Source: Priestia megaterium (GTDB taxonomy: Bacteria; Bacillota; Bacilli; Bacillales; Bacillaceae_H). Taken from it: DNA of 64,000 bases. Below, piece after piece: positions 28,300 through 36,410 of the stretch. The notes beneath the pieces were generated by a model. That model did not search any database, was not told the origin of the DNA, and saw only the letters and a program-made list of their open reading frames with translations. The DNA lies in the NCBI RefSeq assembly GCF_009497655.1, contig NZ_CP023317.1, forward strand, positions 773,501-837,500, given 5' to 3'. Position numbers and translations under genes: made by a program. Position 1 is the first letter of the stretch; every line of letters begins with the position of its first letter.

Positions 28300-28494
28300 A
28301 TGAAATTAGCATTGCTTCTTGTCATTATTATCGGCGTTGCTGCCCTTGCAGGTACGATCAGTGCTGCAAAGAAAGTAGATGAAGATTACGGGAAATCTAA
28401 AAAGAAAAGTATAGTGAATTTATCTATTATTTACGGAGTCGTATTCATAGGATCAATTGTAGGAGTAGCATGGTATATTGCAGTGAGACCATAA
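28300..28494 (+). CDS. Small two-span membrane protein, 64 residues
   Basis: This protein has two hydrophobic segments (about 3-22 and 42-61) joined by a short Lys-rich cytoplasmic or external loop (KKVDEDYGKSKKKS). The ribosome site GGAGGAGAG before ATG 28300 is strong and the gene has its own terminator, so it is expressed alone. It resembles small proteins that Bacillus annotations place near bacillithiol genes, but no such gene is nearby and I do not assign a function. Confidence 0.6.
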   Translation: MKLALLLVIIIGVAALAGTISAAKKVDEDYGKSKKKSIVNLSIIYGVVFIGSIVGVAWYIAVRP

Positions 28495-28527
28495 ATAAAA
28501 CGAACACTTCCGTGTTCGTTTTATTTT
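28493..28527. terminator. Bidirectional terminator, small membrane gene / DUF4097 gene
   Basis: AATAAAACGAACAC (28494-28507) pairs perfectly with GTGTTCGTTTTATT (28512-28525), loop TTCC. It overlaps the stop codons of both convergent genes. Confidence 0.88.
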
Positions 28528-29390
28528 GATTTTAACGTTAACTCTCCGCTTGAAACAGCTGCATCAATAGGATATTTTCCATTTCCATGCTTTCCTTTTA
28601 ATACATCTTCTGTTACGGTTGCATTGCTTAACTTAAAGTCATTGTTTATATCACCGCTGCTTACTTTTCCATTCACTTTAAAACCAGCGCTTTTCGGAAG
28701 AACCAGCACGGCATCTCCAGATCCTACATCTACAGACACGGCTTCTTCTAGCTTTTTAAAATCCATATAGAGATCACCAGATCCAATGCGCGCCTGAAGT
28801 TTTCCTTGATAGTTTGTTCCTTTAATTTCCCCAGAGCCTACAGCAAATTTAGCCGTTTGGCTTTCAACATTACTCAGCTGTAAATCTCCAGAATTAACAT
28901 CCGTACGAAGAGAGGTGCTCATCAAGTTTGAAATGCTTGCATTTCCAGAACCTACTTTAATCGAAACATCTTTCAGCTGAAGCGCTTGTTCAGGATGTGT
29001 AGCAATTTGAAGGTCCCCCGAACCTACGTTAAGCGCAAGGTTATGGTGATAATCTTTAGGAATGTAGATTGTTACTTTTGTGTTTGAAAAAATAGAAAGC
29101 CATTGAAAGGGACTTTTTTGATACGCGACAACTAGGGTGTCTCCATTTTGCTTTACATCTACTTTTCCTTTACCTTCTACTTTTGTTTTAATATCTTGAC
29201 GATCTTGCGGAACAACAGTTGTACTAATGCTTGGAGAGTCGATTTGAATACGCTGAATATCACTTGATAATGCCGCTTCAGACTTGGACGTCTTGAATGA
29301 ACTTAACGACCAGGAGGAAGGCGCAAACGCAGTAGAAAAGAGGACTGCCGTACCACCTATCACTAAAATAAAAGCCAATATTTTTTTCAC
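28521..29390 (-). CDS. DUF4097-family beta-repeat protein, membrane anchored
   Basis: This 289 residue protein has an uncleaved signal or anchor at residues about 3-22, then an extracytoplasmic right-handed beta-solenoid. The repeat is a 15-25 residue unit with Gly-Ser-Gly-Asp or Ser-Gly-Asp turns (NVGSGDLQI, KVGSGNASI, NSGDLQL, GSGEI, GSGDLYM, GSGDAVL, SSGDIN, SSGEL), at least eight copies. This is the DUF4097 pattern seen in B. subtilis LiaG and YvlB, linked to cell-envelope stress. No lia genes are adjacent. Function unknown. Confidence 0.75.
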   Translation of the reverse strand: MKKILAFILVIGGTAVLFSTAFAPSSWSLSSFKTSKSEAALSSDIQRIQIDSPSISTTVVPQDRQDIKTKVEGKGKVDVKQNGDTLVVAYQKSPFQWLSIFSNTKVTIYIPKDYHHNLALNVGSGDLQIATHPEQALQLKDVSIKVGSGNASISNLMSTSLRTDVNSGDLQLSNVESQTAKFAVGSGEIKGTNYQGKLQARIGSGDLYMDFKKLEEAVSVDVGSGDAVLVLPKSAGFKVNGKVSSGDINNDFKLSNATVTEDVLKGKHGNGKYPIDAAVSSGELTLKSK

Positions 29391-29733
29391 GTTATAACCC
29401 GCTTTCTATCTATAATTAAATTTGTTTTCTTCTACCATAAAGTGTAAAATGAAAACCGGTTAATTTCAACGAACAGCAGGATTATTTTTTTCTACGTCTC
29501 AAGTCGTAAAAATGAAATGTTTTTTGTGAGGAGTTAAATGAAAAGCGAAGTAGAGATTTAAACATACTCATCAAAGAATTAATTTCTTTATTTCAAAAAC
29601 AGGAAAATAATTGAGTTAAAAGAATGATTAAATTCACTTTTTTTGTGTGATTTTCCGATGAGTAGTTCAAAAGAAGTAATAAATAAATAGAATTTTCATA
29701 CCAATTTTATTATTCCGAAAAACTTTTAAAGTG

Positions 29734-29762
29734 TTGATTATTAAAAAAATAAAGGGTAGAAT
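29734..29762 (+). promoter_or_regulatory. Sigma-A promoter of the nupG transcription unit
   Basis: TTGATT (29734-29739), 17-base spacer, TAGAAT (29757-29762). The riboswitch begins about 30 bases after the expected start. The remaining 29391-29733 is AT-rich with nothing else recognised. Confidence 0.6.
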
Positions 29763-29798
29763 TTGTTCATATCAATTGAATACAGCTAAGATTACGAT

Positions 29799-29865
29799 CT
29801 TGTATATTATCAGTAATATGGTCTGATAGTCTCTACCTAGTAACCGTAAAAAACTAGACTACAAG
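29799..29865 (+). ncRNA. Purine (guanine-class) riboswitch aptamer
   Basis: P1 is CTTGTA (29799-29804) with TACAAG (29860-29865). The conserved AATATGGTCTGATAG and CTCTACC strings and the P3 hairpin CTAGTAACCGTAAAAAACTAG follow in order. After P3 the junction reads GACTAC; the C at 29859 corresponds to C74 of the xpt aptamer, which selects guanine or hypoxanthine rather than adenine. A terminator lies downstream, so purine binding should turn nupG off. Confidence 0.92.
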
Positions 29866-29924
29866 AAAGTTTGGATATAAGCAGCAAAAAGAAGGGCGTA
29901 TTATCATAGATACAGCCTTCTTTC

Positions 29925-29990
29925 AAAGCTCTTACTTTTCATACTTTCTGTTATTGTCAGAATTTATGAAAAGTAAGAGCTTTTTTTGTT
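29925..29990 (+). terminator. Riboswitch-controlled terminator before nupG
   Basis: A 19 bp stem: AAAGCTCTTACTTTTCATA (29925-29943) pairs with its complement at 29965-29983, followed by seven T. A second hairpin just upstream (AAAGAAGG...CCTTCTTT, about 29889-29923) sits between aptamer and terminator and may take part in the switch. Confidence 0.88.
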
Positions 29991-30019
29991 TTTCAAATAC
30001 ACACCTGGGAGTGGCTTGC

Positions 30020-31213
30020 ATGTACTTTTTATTAAATTTATTAGGCGTTTTTGTAGTAATGGGCGTCGTCTTCTTATGTTCTCCTAAAAAGAAAGAAATA
30101 AAGTGGCGTCCGATTGCTTCACTATTAGTCGTTGAAGTCCTCATTACTTGGTTTATGTTAGGAACTTCAATCGGAACATGGATCATTAATAAGATTGCTT
30201 CGTTCTTTACTTGGCTGATTTCCTGTGCCAACGATGGAATTGCCTTTGCGTTTCCATCCGTAATGGGAAATCAAACGGTTGACTTTTTCTTCAGTGCATT
30301 ACTGCCTATCATCTTTGTCGTGACGTTCTTTGATATTTTATCTTACTTTGGTATTTTAACGTGGATTATTGATAAAGTAGGCTGGGTCATTTCGAAAGTT
30401 TCTCGCTTGCCTAAATTAGAAAGCTTTTTCGCTATCCAAATGATGTTCTTAGGAAATACGGAAGCATTAGCAGTTATTCGTAATCAGCTTTCTGTGTTAA
30501 AGGACAACCGTTTGCTTACGTTTGGAATTATGAGTATGAGCAGTATTAGCGGATCTATTATCGGTGCTTATTTAACGATGGTTCCCGCTACGTACGTGTT
30601 TACAGCAATTCCACTGAACTGTTTAAACGCGCTTATTTTAGTGAGCTTATTGAATCCAGTTCATGTTACAAAAGAAGAAGATATGATTTACGTACCGCCA
30701 AAGTCAGAGAAAAAAGACTTTTTCTCTACCATTTCAAACAGTATGTTAGTCGGAATGAACATGGTAATTGTTATTTTAGCGATGGTTATTGGATATGTAG
30801 CTCTTACATCTGCGCTTAACGGTATTTTAGGCGTTATTGTAGACGGCTTGACTGTACAAAAGATTTTCTCTTACATCTTTAGTCCATTTGCATTCTTACT
30901 AGGGCTAACGGGACATGATGCCATGTACGTAGCTCAGCTGATGGGTATCAAGCTAGCAACAAATGAATTCGTGGCGATGATGGATTTGAAGAAAAATCTA
31001 GATACACTTCCACCGCATACGATTGCAGTTGCTACAACATTCTTAACATCTTTTGCTAACTTCAGTACGGTGGGTATGATTTATGGTACGTATAATTCTA
31101 CGTTATCAGAAGGTAAATCAACGATTATTGGAAAAAACGTATGGAAACTGCTTGTGAGCGGTATCGCTGTTTCTTTATTAAGTGCTATGATTGTTGGATT
31201 GTTTGTTTGGTAA
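30020..31213 (+). CDS. nupG: Purine nucleoside transporter NupG (CNT family)
   Basis: This is a 397 residue concentrative nucleoside transporter with about ten membrane segments. CNT features are QMMFLGNTEALAVIRNQL near residue 150 and TSFANFSTVGMIYGTY near residue 350. The guanine riboswitch in front points to purine nucleosides (guanosine, inosine) as substrate, as for B. subtilis NupG/YxjA. I use ATG 30020 with GGGAGTGG upstream; the longer frame beginning at 29954 would run through the riboswitch terminator and is not real. Confidence 0.9.
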   Translation: MYFLLNLLGVFVVMGVVFLCSPKKKEIKWRPIASLLVVEVLITWFMLGTSIGTWIINKIASFFTWLISCANDGIAFAFPSVMGNQTVDFFFSALLPIIFVVTFFDILSYFGILTWIIDKVGWVISKVSRLPKLESFFAIQMMFLGNTEALAVIRNQLSVLKDNRLLTFGIMSMSSISGSIIGAYLTMVPATYVFTAIPLNCLNALILVSLLNPVHVTKEEDMIYVPPKSEKKDFFSTISNSMLVGMNMVIVILAMVIGYVALTSALNGILGVIVDGLTVQKIFSYIFSPFAFLLGLTGHDAMYVAQLMGIKLATNEFVAMMDLKKNLDTLPPHTIAVATTFLTSFANFSTVGMIYGTYNSTLSEGKSTIIGKNVWKLLVSGIAVSLLSAMIVGLFVW

Positions 31214-31219
31214 AAAGTG

Positions 31220-31258
31220 AAAAAGCTGTGCTTTCGTCTTCGAAAGCACAGCTTTTTT
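31220..31258 (+). terminator. Terminator after nupG
   Basis: AAAAAGCTGTGCTTTCG (31220-31236) pairs with CGAAAGCACAGCTTTTT (31241-31257), loop TCTT. Confidence 0.9.
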
Positions 31259-31526
31259 CTTGTTGTATCATCTATTCATTTGAAGAAAAACGCTTATGAA
31301 TATCAACAGTAAAAGGAAATCACACTATTCAAGAAAAATTCATTTTACTTTTGCAGAAAAACATTTTAAATCTAGTGAGCATTATGTTAAGATTACAAAA
31401 GGTTGTTTCATTTAAATTGAGAACACCGCATAAATATGTAAGTAAATATGCATAGAAAACAAAGGTTTATTAATTTTTTCTAGGTAATATCTCGTAATAA
31501 ATAGGTTGAAAGGAAATGTCGTTAAT

Positions 31527-32963
31527 ATGATAGAAGGACAACAGCAAACAAATGAATTAAAAAAGACGATGAAAAGCAGACATTTGTTTATGATTTCGCT
31601 CGGCGGGGTTATCGGTACAGGTTTCTTTTTAGGAACAGGATACACGATTAGCCAAGCAGGGGCGATTGGAGCTATCCTTTCGTTTATCGTAGGTGGCTTC
31701 ATTATGTACTTAACAATGCTTTGCTTAGGGGAACTTGCAGTAGCAATGCCAGTTTCTGGTTCGTTTCAGACATATACAACAAAATTTATTGGCCCTGGCG
31801 TTGGTTTTGCTTTTGGATGGTTATATTGGTTGGGCTGGGCTGTAACGGTTGCATTAGAATTTTTGTCAGCAGGTCAGCTTATGCAAAGATGGTTTCCTGA
31901 TTCTCCTGTATGGATCTGGTGTGCTATATTTGCGCTTTTATTATTTTCATTAAATGCACTGTCAGCTAAAGCATTTGGTGAAGCGGAGTTTTGGTTCGCC
32001 AGCATTAAAGTGTTAGCTATTATTTTATTTATCGTACTTGGTGGAGCTGCTATGTTTGGTTTTCTTCCATTAAGCAATGGAGACAGCGCGCCGCTTTTCT
32101 CTAACTATACGGCTCACGGCGTGTTCCCTCACGGAATTAGTGCCGTGCTGATTACGATGATTACAGTTAACTTCTCATTTCAAGGTACGGAGCTTATCGG
32201 TGTAGCTGCTGGGGAAAGTGAAAACCCAGACAAGACTGTACCAAGAGCCATTAAACAAACGGTATGGAGAACGCTTGTATTTTTTGTACTAGCTGTAGCT
32301 GTCTTAGCGGGGATGATTCCGCTTGAAAAAGCAGGCGTAGTTGAAAGTCCATTTGTTGTTGTATTTGACCAAATTGGTATCCCATACGCAGCGGACATTA
32401 TGAACTTTGTTATCCTAACGGCACTGTTATCTGTAGCTAACTCAGGTCTTTATGCAGCAACGCGTATGCTGTATTCATTGTCAAAAGATAACATGGCAAG
32501 TTCAGCTTTCATGAAAGTAAACAAACGCGGTGTGCCGATGAACGCCTTGCTTTTAACATTAGGCATTGCACTTTTATCTTTGCTTTCAGGATTCTTTGCT
32601 CAAGAAACAGTATTTGTATGGCTTATTTCTGCAGCGGGTTTAGGTGCACAAATTGGCTGGATTACAATCGCTGCATCACTGCTTGCATTTAGAAAAAGAT
32701 ATATAAATCAAGGAGGGCAAATCGAGGATTTAAAATTCAAAGTCCCTCTTTACCCGGTATTACCTTTAATCGCATTAGTATTAAATACGATTGTACTTGG
32801 AAGCATGGCATTTGATGCAGAGCAGCGAATGGCACTGTATGTCGGTATTCCACTAGCGCTGCTGTTTTATGCTTATTATCATGCACGTGTAAAAAAGAAA
32901 GTTGATTTATCTATCAGCCGTCAAGAAGTGCAGCTTAAAGACGACAAAAAGGTAATTTTATAA
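31527..32963 (+). CDS. Amino acid permease, AAP family (LysP/RocE-like)
   Basis: This 478 residue protein has 12 membrane segments and is a proton-coupled amino acid permease. The N-terminal RHLFMISLGGVIGTGFFLGTGYTISQAG and the MPVSGSFQTYTTKFIGPG segment are standard for the amino acid transporter family. The stretch FPDSPVWIWCAIFALLLFSLNALSAKAFGEAEFW resembles lysine permease LysP, so a cationic amino acid is my first guess. I use ATG 31527, about 11 bases after AAAGGAA; TTG 31506 is possible. It has its own terminator. No T-box or lysine riboswitch is visible in the 250 bases upstream. Confidence 0.75.
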   Translation: MIEGQQQTNELKKTMKSRHLFMISLGGVIGTGFFLGTGYTISQAGAIGAILSFIVGGFIMYLTMLCLGELAVAMPVSGSFQTYTTKFIGPGVGFAFGWLYWLGWAVTVALEFLSAGQLMQRWFPDSPVWIWCAIFALLLFSLNALSAKAFGEAEFWFASIKVLAIILFIVLGGAAMFGFLPLSNGDSAPLFSNYTAHGVFPHGISAVLITMITVNFSFQGTELIGVAAGESENPDKTVPRAIKQTVWRTLVFFVLAVAVLAGMIPLEKAGVVESPFVVVFDQIGIPYAADIMNFVILTALLSVANSGLYAATRMLYSLSKDNMASSAFMKVNKRGVPMNALLLTLGIALLSLLSGFFAQETVFVWLISAAGLGAQIGWITIAASLLAFRKRYINQGGQIEDLKFKVPLYPVLPLIALVLNTIVLGSMAFDAEQRMALYVGIPLALLFYAYYHARVKKKVDLSISRQEVQLKDDKKVIL

Positions 32964-32968
32964 AAATC

Positions 32969-33006
32969 AAAAAGACGCAAAAGCCCAGGTTTTTGCGTCT
33001 TTTTTT
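32969..33006 (+). terminator. Terminator after the AAP permease
   Basis: AAAAAGACGCAAAA (32969-32982) pairs with TTTTGCGTCTTTTT (32991-33004), followed by T residues. Confidence 0.88.
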
Positions 33007-33015
33007 ATATCTTAT

Positions 33016-33046
33016 TTGTAAACTTAAATTAAAATTAAGTTGACAA
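33016..33046 (+). promoter_or_regulatory. BirA operator (biotin box) of bioYDA
   Basis: TTGTAAAC (33016-33023) and GTTGACAA (33039-33046) are inverted half-sites with a 15-base spacer. The dyad extends into the spacer (CTTAA...TTAAG). This matches the BirA box of Bacilli (TTGTTAAC-N14-16-GTTAACAA), so biotinyl-AMP-bound BirA should repress the operon. Confidence 0.85.
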
Positions 33047-33100
33047 ATAAAAAGAGATTATTGCAAACTTAAAGCAGCGAACAGAGAAAGGAGGGTGAAC

Positions 33101-33664
33101 ATGAAAACGAGAACAATGGCGTATGTTTCTTTATTTGCTGCTTTAACGGCGATTGGTGCATTTATAAAAATTCCTATTCCCTACATACCGTTTACTCTTC
33201 AAATTGTTCCTGTCTATTTAGCCGGGGCGCTGTTAGGACCGCGTTTAGGTTTGTATAGTCAGCTATGCTACATAGGTATCGGGTTAATCGGTGTTCCGGT
33301 TTTTGCAGAAGGAGGAGGTTTAGGGTATATCTTCAAACCAACGTTTGGCTATTTAATTGGCTATGCTGCAGGGTCATTTATGAACGGCTACCTTATTCAA
33401 AAATATGACTTAAAGAAACCTTTTTCTATCTTTTTAGCCAACTTATCTACATTGGTTATTGTGTACGTATTCGGGTGCGTTTGGCTTTACGGAGCAATGA
33501 AATGGATAATTGAAAAGCCACTTTCACTGAGTGATACACTTCTTTTTGGAGCTGTTTTGCCAATGCCTGGAGATCTTTTATTGTGCATTTTATGTTCAGT
33601 GCTGATTCACCGAATGAAGCCTCAATTTAGCCGTTTATCATCAAAGCGGGCTAAAGCGGGGTAA
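33101..33664 (+). CDS. bioY: Biotin transporter substrate-binding subunit BioY
   Basis: BioY is the biotin-binding S component of an ECF transporter, 187 residues with six membrane segments. Family signatures are YIPFTLQIVPVYLAGALLGPRLG near residue 30-52 and the GLIGVPVFAEGGGLGYIFKPTFGYLIGY stretch. I start at ATG 33101 after AAAGGAGGGTG; the GTG at 33095 is part of that site's spacing. It is the first gene after the BirA box. The shared ECF energizing genes are not in the window. Confidence 0.92.
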   Translation: MKTRTMAYVSLFAALTAIGAFIKIPIPYIPFTLQIVPVYLAGALLGPRLGLYSQLCYIGIGLIGVPVFAEGGGLGYIFKPTFGYLIGYAAGSFMNGYLIQKYDLKKPFSIFLANLSTLVIVYVFGCVWLYGAMKWIIEKPLSLSDTLLFGAVLPMPGDLLLCILCSVLIHRMKPQFSRLSSKRAKAG

Positions 33665-33695
33665 TGAAGACATAGAAAAAAGAGGAGGAAAGAAA

Positions 33696-34418
33696 GTGGG
33701 CAAAGCGTATTTTATTACGGGAACTGGAACAGATATTGGTAAAACGCTGGTGACAAGCATTTTGTATAAAGTACTTAGCCGTCTAGGAATAAAAACGACA
33801 ATTTGCAAACCGTTTCAAACCGGCTACCAAGATGAAATCGGAGGTTATCCAGATATTCACTGGTTTGAAACAAGGCTCGGAGTAGCAAATACAGGTATTT
33901 ATCAGTTAAAGCCAGAGACGTCTCCTCACTTGGCTATTAAACTGAGCAATAGGCAAGTAGAGCCTTCAATCGTCTTAAAGCGCATTAATGAATTAAAAAA
34001 GGCATTTGACGTAGTACTCGTGGAAGGAGCGGGAGGACTTGCCGTACCTTTAATTGAAGAGGAAACAACGTTTTATATGACAAAAGATTTGATCCTAGAT
34101 GCACAAATGCCGGTTATTGCTGTTGGAACAACGGAATTAGGAGCTATTCACGATGCGCTTTCTACCTTTTCATATGCAAGTGAGCATCATCTTAAAATCA
34201 ACGGACTCATTTTTAATCGTTTTAATCACAGCAGTATCATTCATAAAGACAATGTTCGAACGATTGAAAAGCTGCTTCAAGTCTCTTCTTTAATGACTGT
34301 ACCTGTATTTACTCATATCGATGAAGAGTTAGAAGCATATATTGAGAAATTGGTGAGGCAAAAAAGTGTGATTCAACATATTGAGGAGGTGTTTGACTGT
34401 GTCGTATCAAAAAGCTGA
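33696..34418 (+). CDS. bioD: Dethiobiotin synthetase BioD
   Basis: BioD closes the ureido ring of dethiobiotin from 7,8-diaminononanoate, CO2 and ATP. The P-loop GTGTDIGKT at residues about 8-16 and VEGAGGLAVPL at about 110 are the family motifs. The start is GTG 33696, seven bases after GAGGAGGAAA. The protein is 240 residues. Its last 20 bases overlap bioA, so translation is coupled. It lies 31 bases after bioY. Confidence 0.92.
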   Translation: MGKAYFITGTGTDIGKTLVTSILYKVLSRLGIKTTICKPFQTGYQDEIGGYPDIHWFETRLGVANTGIYQLKPETSPHLAIKLSNRQVEPSIVLKRINELKKAFDVVLVEGAGGLAVPLIEEETTFYMTKDLILDAQMPVIAVGTTELGAIHDALSTFSYASEHHLKINGLIFNRFNHSSIIHKDNVRTIEKLLQVSSLMTVPVFTHIDEELEAYIEKLVRQKSVIQHIEEVFDCVVSKS

Positions 34419-35772
34419 GCTGGAAAAATGGGATAAAGAATATGTATGGCATCCCTTTACACAAATGAAAGCTTACCGTGAATCGAATCCCCTTATCATT
34501 GAAAGAGGAGAGGGAAGCTATTTGTATGACGTAGCGGGAAACAAATATTTAGATGGATACGCTTCTCTATGGGTGAACGTGCATGGACATAATGATCCGG
34601 AATTAAATACAGCTTTACATATACAAGTGGAGAAATTAGCGCATTCTACACTGCTTGGATCGGCAAACGTTCCATCCATTTTGTTAGCTAAAAAGCTAGC
34701 GGAAATTACTCCTGGCAGCTTATCGAAAGTATTCTATTCTGATACAGGCTCTGCCGCTGTTGAAATTGCGTTGAAAATTGCCTATCAATATTGGCAAAAT
34801 CTCGACTCTGCAAAGTACAAAAACAAAAGTAAATTTATCTCATTGAATGAGGCATATCACGGAGATACAATCGGGGCAGTCAGTGTAGGAGGCATGGATT
34901 TATTTCATCGCATCTTTAAGCCTTTACTGTTTGAACGCATTCCCACACCTTCTCCTTACATCTACCGTATGGACGGGTTCGAAACCGAAGAGCAAGCTTC
35001 AGCTTACTGTATTCACCAGCTGGAGAAGCTCTTGCAGAACAACGGAGAAGAAGTAGCCGGCTTGATTATTGAACCGCTTGTGCAAGGAGCAGCGGGTATT
35101 ATTACTCATCCTCCCGGTTTTTTAAAACAAGTAGAGCGTCTGTGCAAAGCGTACGGGGTATTGCTCATTTGTGATGAAGTAGCTGTCGGATTCGGGCGAA
35201 CAGGAACGATGTTTGCATGTGAACAAGAAGACGTAGTACCAGACATTATGTGTGTAGGAAAAGGGATCACAGGAGGATATATGCCGCTTGCTGCTACGTT
35301 AACAAGCGAACAGATATTTAATGCTTTTTTAGCTCATCCAGATGAAAATAAAACGTTCTTTCATGGACATACGTATACGGGAAATCAATTGGCCTGTACA
35401 GTAGCGCTTAGAAATATTGAACTGATAGAAGAAAGAGAGTTAATCCGTAGTGTAAAAGAAAGGTCGAAAGTTTTTAAACGTTATCTATTAAAGCTTTATG
35501 AACTGCCTAACGTGGGAGACATTAGACAAAGAGGATTAATGGCAGGAATCGAGGTTGTCAAAGACCGCCAAACAAAGTCTATTTTTGAAGATAAAAAAGT
35601 GATGGGAGATATTATTTTAGCGGCTCGCCAAAAAGGTTTAATTATCAGAGAGCTAGGTCCTGTAATTACGATGATGCCTATTCTTTCAATGACGGACGAA
35701 GAATTAAAAACAATGGTTGAAATTGTATATGAATCAATTAAAGAAGTAATCGCACGCTATACAGTGAGTTAA
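34399..35772 (+). CDS. bioA: 7,8-diaminononanoate synthase BioA
   Basis: This PLP aminotransferase converts 7-keto-8-aminononanoate to 7,8-diaminononanoate. Motifs are WHPFTQM at the N-terminus, the class III pattern LLICDEVAVGFGRTG, and the PLP lysine in CVGKGITGGYMPLAA (about residue 295). B. subtilis BioA uses lysine as amino donor; which donor is used here cannot be read. I choose GTG 34399, seven bases after GAGGAGGTG (34383-34391), giving 457 residues. It ends the bioYDA operon; bioF and bioB are not present here. Confidence 0.92.
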   Translation: MSYQKAELEKWDKEYVWHPFTQMKAYRESNPLIIERGEGSYLYDVAGNKYLDGYASLWVNVHGHNDPELNTALHIQVEKLAHSTLLGSANVPSILLAKKLAEITPGSLSKVFYSDTGSAAVEIALKIAYQYWQNLDSAKYKNKSKFISLNEAYHGDTIGAVSVGGMDLFHRIFKPLLFERIPTPSPYIYRMDGFETEEQASAYCIHQLEKLLQNNGEEVAGLIIEPLVQGAAGIITHPPGFLKQVERLCKAYGVLLICDEVAVGFGRTGTMFACEQEDVVPDIMCVGKGITGGYMPLAATLTSEQIFNAFLAHPDENKTFFHGHTYTGNQLACTVALRNIELIEERELIRSVKERSKVFKRYLLKLYELPNVGDIRQRGLMAGIEVVKDRQTKSIFEDKKVMGDIILAARQKGLIIRELGPVITMMPILSMTDEELKTMVEIVYESIKEVIARYTVS

Positions 35773-35774
35773 AT

Positions 35775-35850
35775 AAAAAGAGACTAAGACAAAAATATTT
35801 TATTTAATTGAAAAAAGATCCGAACGATTTATCGTTCGGATCTTTTTTCA
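35775..35850 (+). terminator. Terminator after bioA built like the repeat head module
   Basis: The region starts AAAAAGAGACTAAGACAAAA, like the first 20 bases of the six long repeats, then a perfect hairpin GAAAAAAGATCCGAACGAT (35810-35828) with its complement at 35831-35849. It lacks the GC-rich core and the tail. Either it is a solo head module of the repeat or the long repeats grew from such terminators. Confidence 0.75.
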
Positions 35851-35851
35851 A

Positions 35852-36034
35852 TCAATAAATGTTTTTAATACTTGATAGTCGCAGTGATCGCACATGCTGA
35901 TTTTCATCTTTTAATAGAAGAGTTTGTTCGAGCAAGTTTAAGTTTTGAATATAACCTTTGACCGTTTGAACAAAACCGTTGTTTTGATAGTTAATAGTTA
36001 GTAATTTATTCGTTTTTAATGCTTTTAAAATCAT
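35852..36034 (-). CDS. 60-residue YolD-like small protein, paralogue 1
   Basis: This is one of three 60 residue paralogues in the window (also 47101-47283 and 49682-49864). All begin MILKAL(K/R) and share the plan: a basic segment, a strand ending YxNG, QTxKGxIQxLxLxxQTLxLxDE, then R-S-x-R-L-S-x-I-K-x-I-Y. This reads as a small beta-barrel. It resembles the beta-barrel part of YolD-type proteins, but the match is weak and I assign no function. This copy is the most divergent. GAAGGGAG precedes the ATG. It lies alone between plus-strand genes. Confidence 0.7.
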   Translation of the reverse strand: MILKALKTNKLLTINYQNNGFVQTVKGYIQNLNLLEQTLLLKDENQHVRSLRLSSIKNIY

Positions 36035-36410
36035 ACCTGTTTTCTCCCTTCTTATATCGCAGTTGACGAAAAACTACAAAATAATGAAGAAGCATTGGAG
36101 GCTTGTATTATTTATAAAAATTACTCTATTTTTTATAAATGCTCTCCTGCTACTAATAGTAGAGAATGATGGTGAAAAACAGATGAAAGATAAAGAATAA
36201 GGTTTGATTTATTGTAATGAACTGACTTTTCCTTTACAAATACCTATTTCAAATTTCTTTTTAGTGATAAAATACTGTTAGTGAAATAACTACTTCTTTT
36301 CATTAAAGGGTAAGAACGGGTTATATTGATAGAGTTTTAGTTCTCTATTTCTAGTAATGAAATAAGAGATAGAGAAATAGACTAATAAAAATCAATCAAG
36401 GAGTTTTTGT
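36035..36410. other. 376-base intergenic region before terC
   Basis: This region is AT-rich. I looked for the yybP-ykoY manganese riboswitch often found before TerC-family genes and did not find its conserved strings. A weak hairpin (CTATTTCT at about 36346, AGAAATAG at about 36373) lies near the 3' end without a T-run. No promoter is convincing. Confidence 0.4.

Noticed and set aside
29954-30019. N-terminal extension of NupG from 29954.
   Set aside because: It would be translated from within the riboswitch terminator stem; ATG 30020 fits the family length and has a ribosome site.
36035-36410. Manganese (yybP-ykoY) riboswitch before the TerC gene.
   Set aside because: The conserved purine-rich loops of the class are not present in the region.
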